From Polyangiaceae bacterium (GTDB lineage Bacteria; Myxococcota_A; Polyangia; Polyangiales; Polyangiaceae), in the NCBI GenBank assembly GCA_013214025.1, contig JABSRN010000049.1, forward strand, positions 62,001 to 126,000: 64,000 bases of DNA, written 5' to 3'. Numbering within the stretch: the stretch's first letter is position 1; every line of letters begins with the position of its first letter. Below are positions 61,524 through 64,000 of the stretch, in pieces. The notes beneath the pieces were generated by a model. It was not told the DNA's origin. It searched no databases and was given only the letters and a program-made list of their open reading frames with translations. The position numbers were made by a program, and so were the translations under genes.

Positions 61524-63086
61524 ATGACCAATACTTCCGATCCTAAGGCGCTGAATTCGCGTCAGGGCACTGTGTACCTGGTGGGCTCTGGCCCGGGAGA
61601 TCCGCGCTTGATTACCGTGCGTGGATTGGAGCTGTTGCGCCGTGCGGACGTCGTCCTACACGACCAGCTGTCTCACATGGCGTTGCTCGACGAGTGTCCG
61701 GCGACGGCTGAGCTCCGGGATGTTGGCAAGCGAGGGGGCAAAAAGAGTCCGTCTCAGGGTTGGATCACCGCCCAGTTGATCGAATTGGCCGAACAGGGGC
61801 GCGACGTTGTTCGTCTGAAGGGGGGAGATTCCTTCATATTCGCGCGCGGCGCCGAGGAGGCCGAAGCGCTGAGCCGGGCAGGAGTCCGCTTCGAAGTGAT
61901 CCCGGGCATCTCCTCCCCGGTCGCCACCTCAGCCTACGCGGGCATCAGCCTGACTCACCGTGATTTTTCGTCGAGCGTGACGTTCATTACGGGCAGCGAC
62001 AAGGTAGGCAAGGCCTGGTCACCGGAGGCGTGGCAACGGTTAGCGACGGCGACCGCGACCATCTGTGTGTTGATGGGCATGCGCCGTATCAAAGAAATTT
62101 GCGACGCCATTATCGACGGAGGTCGCTCGCCGGAGACGCCTGCCGCTGTGATCCAGTGGGGGGCGAGGCCTCAGCAACGCGTGCTCACGGCCCCTTTGTC
62201 TGAACTCGCGGAACGGTCGAAAGCGGGCGGCTTCTCAAACCCAGCGGTCATTGTTGTAGGGGAGGTCGTGAGCCTTCGAGAAACCCTGAGCTGGTTTGAG
62301 AAGAAGCCGCTTTTTTCCAAGCGGGTGTTGGTGCCCCGGCCGAAACAGCAGGCACGTGCCACAGCGCATTTGCTACGGGAACGCTCTGCCGAGCCCGTCG
62401 TGTTCCCAATGATAAGCATCGTCGATCCACCGGATTTGGCCCCGCTTCGAACGGCAATATCCAAGCTGGCTAGTTACGATTTGGTGCTCTTCACTAGCGC
62501 AAACGGCGTGGGCAGATTTTTTTCCGAGTTGGCGGCTCAGGGCGGTGATGCACGAGCCTTCGGCTCTGCGAAGGTCGGGGTGATCGGTCCGAAGACCGCC
62601 GAAGCCCTTCGGGAGCACGGCATCACGCCCGATCTGGAGGCACGGGAGTTCGTTGGGGAGGGTCTCCTCACTGCCATCGAGAAGGCCGGAAAGTTTGAGC
62701 GAGTACTGCTGGCGCGTGGTCTCGTCGGTAGGGCGCAGGTGCCGGATGCGTTAAAATTGACGGGAGCGTCAGTGGAGGTGGTGCCGGTCTACGAAACGTT
62801 GCCGGTGGGCGCCGAGGCGGGGTCATCGTTGTTCGCGATGTTTGAAGCCAAGGAGCTAGATTGCGTCCTGTTCACCTCGAGCTCCACCGTGCACTCGATG
62901 GTGGAAGTGTTGGGGGATCGTGCCCGCGAGTGCTTGAGCGGAGTCGTAGTGGCCAGCATCGGGCCGATAACCTCCGAGGCTTGCCGAGAGAACGGCATCG
63001 AACCCGATCTCATCGCTACCGAATACACGGTGCCGGGGTTGCTCGATGCACTCGAACAGCACTACTTGTCGCAAGCGCCGAGCTGA
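61524..63086 (+). CDS. cobA-hemD: uroporphyrinogen-III C-methyltransferase / uroporphyrinogen-III synthase fusion
   Basis: 520 residues from ATG 61524. Residues 1 to about 250 are SUMT (VGSGPGDPRLITVRGLELL, VVRLKGGDSFIFARGAEEAE, EVIPGISSPVATSAYAGISLTHRD), which methylates uroporphyrinogen III to precorrin-2. Residues about 262-520 are HemD, which closes hydroxymethylbilane (RVLVPRPKQQA, DLVLFTSANGV, FTSSSTVHSM). The fusion is a known one. It complements hemE-hemY elsewhere in the window. Upstream in-frame codons overlap the divergent lipoprotein gene and are rejected. Confidence 0.94.
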   Translation: MTNTSDPKALNSRQGTVYLVGSGPGDPRLITVRGLELLRRADVVLHDQLSHMALLDECPATAELRDVGKRGGKKSPSQGWITAQLIELAEQGRDVVRLKGGDSFIFARGAEEAEALSRAGVRFEVIPGISSPVATSAYAGISLTHRDFSSSVTFITGSDKVGKAWSPEAWQRLATATATICVLMGMRRIKEICDAIIDGGRSPETPAAVIQWGARPQQRVLTAPLSELAERSKAGGFSNPAVIVVGEVVSLRETLSWFEKKPLFSKRVLVPRPKQQARATAHLLRERSAEPVVFPMISIVDPPDLAPLRTAISKLASYDLVLFTSANGVGRFFSELAAQGGDARAFGSAKVGVIGPKTAEALREHGITPDLEAREFVGEGLLTAIEKAGKFERVLLARGLVGRAQVPDALKLTGASVEVVPVYETLPVGAEAGSSLFAMFEAKELDCVLFTSSSTVHSMVEVLGDRARECLSGVVVASIGPITSEACRENGIEPDLIATEYTVPGLLDALEQHYLSQAPS

Positions 63087-63147
63087 TTGATTCGAAACCT
63101 GATTGTCTAGGGAGCTGCCGGATTCAGTCGGCCGGGTGTGTGCCGCT

Positions 63148-64000
63148 TCAGTCCACGCGGTACCTGGCCAACAGGAACTTGTTGTTGAGCTTCTTCGTCG
63201 TCAGCACATCGAACTTTTTAGGGTTGTCCAACTCGCGCTTGAGCGAACTGATGCGGGAGTGCTCTGTAGTAAAGAAGAATACCTTCACACCGAGCTTCTT
63301 CTGCTTCTTCATCCACTGCTTGAATTTTTTTCCGCTCGACACAAAGGCGGGCATCTTGTTTCCAAGGTAGAAGTTCTCGCCCTTCCAGTTCATCTGATAC
63401 GCTACCAGGGGCTCCTTGGGCGTTGAGCGATGCTCATAGTAGGCCTGCATAGTTTCGCGCTGTCCCCAATGGGGCGAGCACCGAACGAGGTACACATTGA
63501 CGCCCCAGACGGCTCCAACAAGGGCGCTGGCACAAAGCGCTGTGGCGACATGGTGCCGGATGGGGCGCACCACCAGCAGCAGGCAGAGCACTGCGCTGAC
63601 CAAGCCAAAGGCCAATAGGATGCCCTGGAAGTCCAGATGCTCAGGCCAGTGGCGGGAATAGTTATAGGTGAATAGTTGCATCAAGCGTGAGTTGCCCGCG
63701 GGCTTGATGTCGTTCTTGGTAAGATCTCGAGTCACGGCCAGAAGCGTGAGCGCGGCCATCACACCGAGGGCAGCGATGACGCTGTGTTCACTGTCGAGCT
63801 CGCGAGTCCGAGCTTCATCGGGGCCGGCTTTTATTCGCTGCCGCCCGAACGCGATGGCGCCGAGTGTGATCAGTACGACGCCGAGCCCGATGCCCACGGC
63901 AGCGACCCACCATAGGGGCGCCTGGTCGCCAGGGGCATCTCCGGAAAGTGTGCCGGGGAAATTTCGAAAGGTGCCGTAGAGCATCAGCACGGAACCACTG
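63148..64000 (-). CDS. membrane protein, partial (5' end beyond the window)
   Basis: The C-terminal 280-plus residues of a membrane protein. Three to four hydrophobic helices are seen (VAAVGIGLGVVLITLGAIAF, VIAALGVMAALTLLAVT, GILLAFGLVSAVLCLLLVV). Then comes a hydrophilic C-terminal domain with RETMQAYYEHR and Lys-rich segments. The open frame continues past the window edge. The layout, with a soluble domain after helices, resembles GT-C type glycosyltransferases, but no motif proves it. Confidence 0.65.
   Translation of the reverse strand, partial: SGSVLMLYGTFRNFPGTLSGDAPGDQAPLWWVAAVGIGLGVVLITLGAIAFGRQRIKAGPDEARTRELDSEHSVIAALGVMAALTLLAVTRDLTKNDIKPAGNSRLMQLFTYNYSRHWPEHLDFQGILLAFGLVSAVLCLLLVVRPIRHHVATALCASALVGAVWGVNVYLVRCSPHWGQRETMQAYYEHRSTPKEPLVAYQMNWKGENFYLGNKMPAFVSSGKKFKQWMKKQKKLGVKVFFFTTEHSRISSLKRELDNPKKFDVLTTKKLNNKFLLARYRVD

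Noticed and set aside
1-64000. CRISPR arrays, insertion sequences, prophage or conjugative genes
   Set aside because: No regularly spaced repeats, transposase motifs, integrase or phage structural genes were found on either strand.

Overview
The window is a GC-rich stretch of bacterial chromosome with densely packed genes on both strands. It carries no insertion sequences, prophage genes or CRISPR array that I can see. The best taxonomic guess is Myxococcota or another former deltaproteobacterial group. Pointers are a secreted protein ending in a MYXO-CTERM-like tail, large Ser/Thr kinase-ATPase-TPR hybrids, a PilZ protein of the short myxobacterial type, many lipoproteins of unknown role, and a CcmE of the CxxxY type. 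No 16S gene is present, so this remains an inference.

Layout. 1-7.8 kb: the tail of a probable MarR regulator, leuC-leuD, a TraB/PrgY-family membrane protein, a PLP aminotransferase, a MYXO-CTERM protein, an OmpA-like lipoprotein, a FolB with an extra C-terminal domain, and a small unknown protein. 7.8-15.7 kb: succinate dehydrogenase/fumarate reductase B and C subunits with no flavoprotein subunit beside them, an LpoA-like lipoprotein overlapping tsaE, an orphan MlaE-type permease, a membrane alkaline-phosphatase-superfamily protein, and nadA. 15.8-21.5 kb: a 1009-residue Asp-box lipoprotein, dnaJ-proC and a PilZ protein. 21.5-37.6 kb: a signalling and chaperone block with a TPR lipoprotein, a divergent 1479-residue kinase-ATPase-TPR protein, a PcrA/UvrD helicase, a CxxC membrane protein, grpE, dnaK, and a second kinase-like ATPase whose catalytic loop is destroyed.

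37.6-41.1 kb holds dnaA on the minus strand. It is flanked downstream by a row of inverted repeats and upstream by about 1.4 kb without a convincing gene. That gap contains a perfect DnaA box and two sets of short direct repeats, so it is the best candidate for the replication origin region. 41-46.9 kb: an outer-membrane protein, an unknown 440-residue protein, then ccmE, hemE and hemY (heme synthesis and handling) and a tRNA-Gln. 47.4-53.4 kb: an ECF sigma factor with an overlapping small membrane protein, a TetR-P450 pair with an apparent operator, a PP2C phosphatase, rpiA, and a phosphodiester-glycosidase-like membrane protein. 53.4-64 kb: a large Omp85 protein, a heterodimeric ABC exporter with one degenerate site, a lipoprotein, a CobA-HemD fusion, and a membrane protein cut by the window end.

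The clearest functional themes are tetrapyrrole metabolism (hemE, hemY, cobA-hemD, ccmE), Ser/Thr phosphosignalling (kinase, pseudokinase, PP2C), the Hsp70 machine split over two loci (dnaJ apart from grpE-dnaK), and envelope biogenesis (Omp85, MlaE, LpoA-like, several lipoproteins). The least explained elements are the pseudokinase-ATPase, the repeats around dnaA, and the orphan SdhCB pair.
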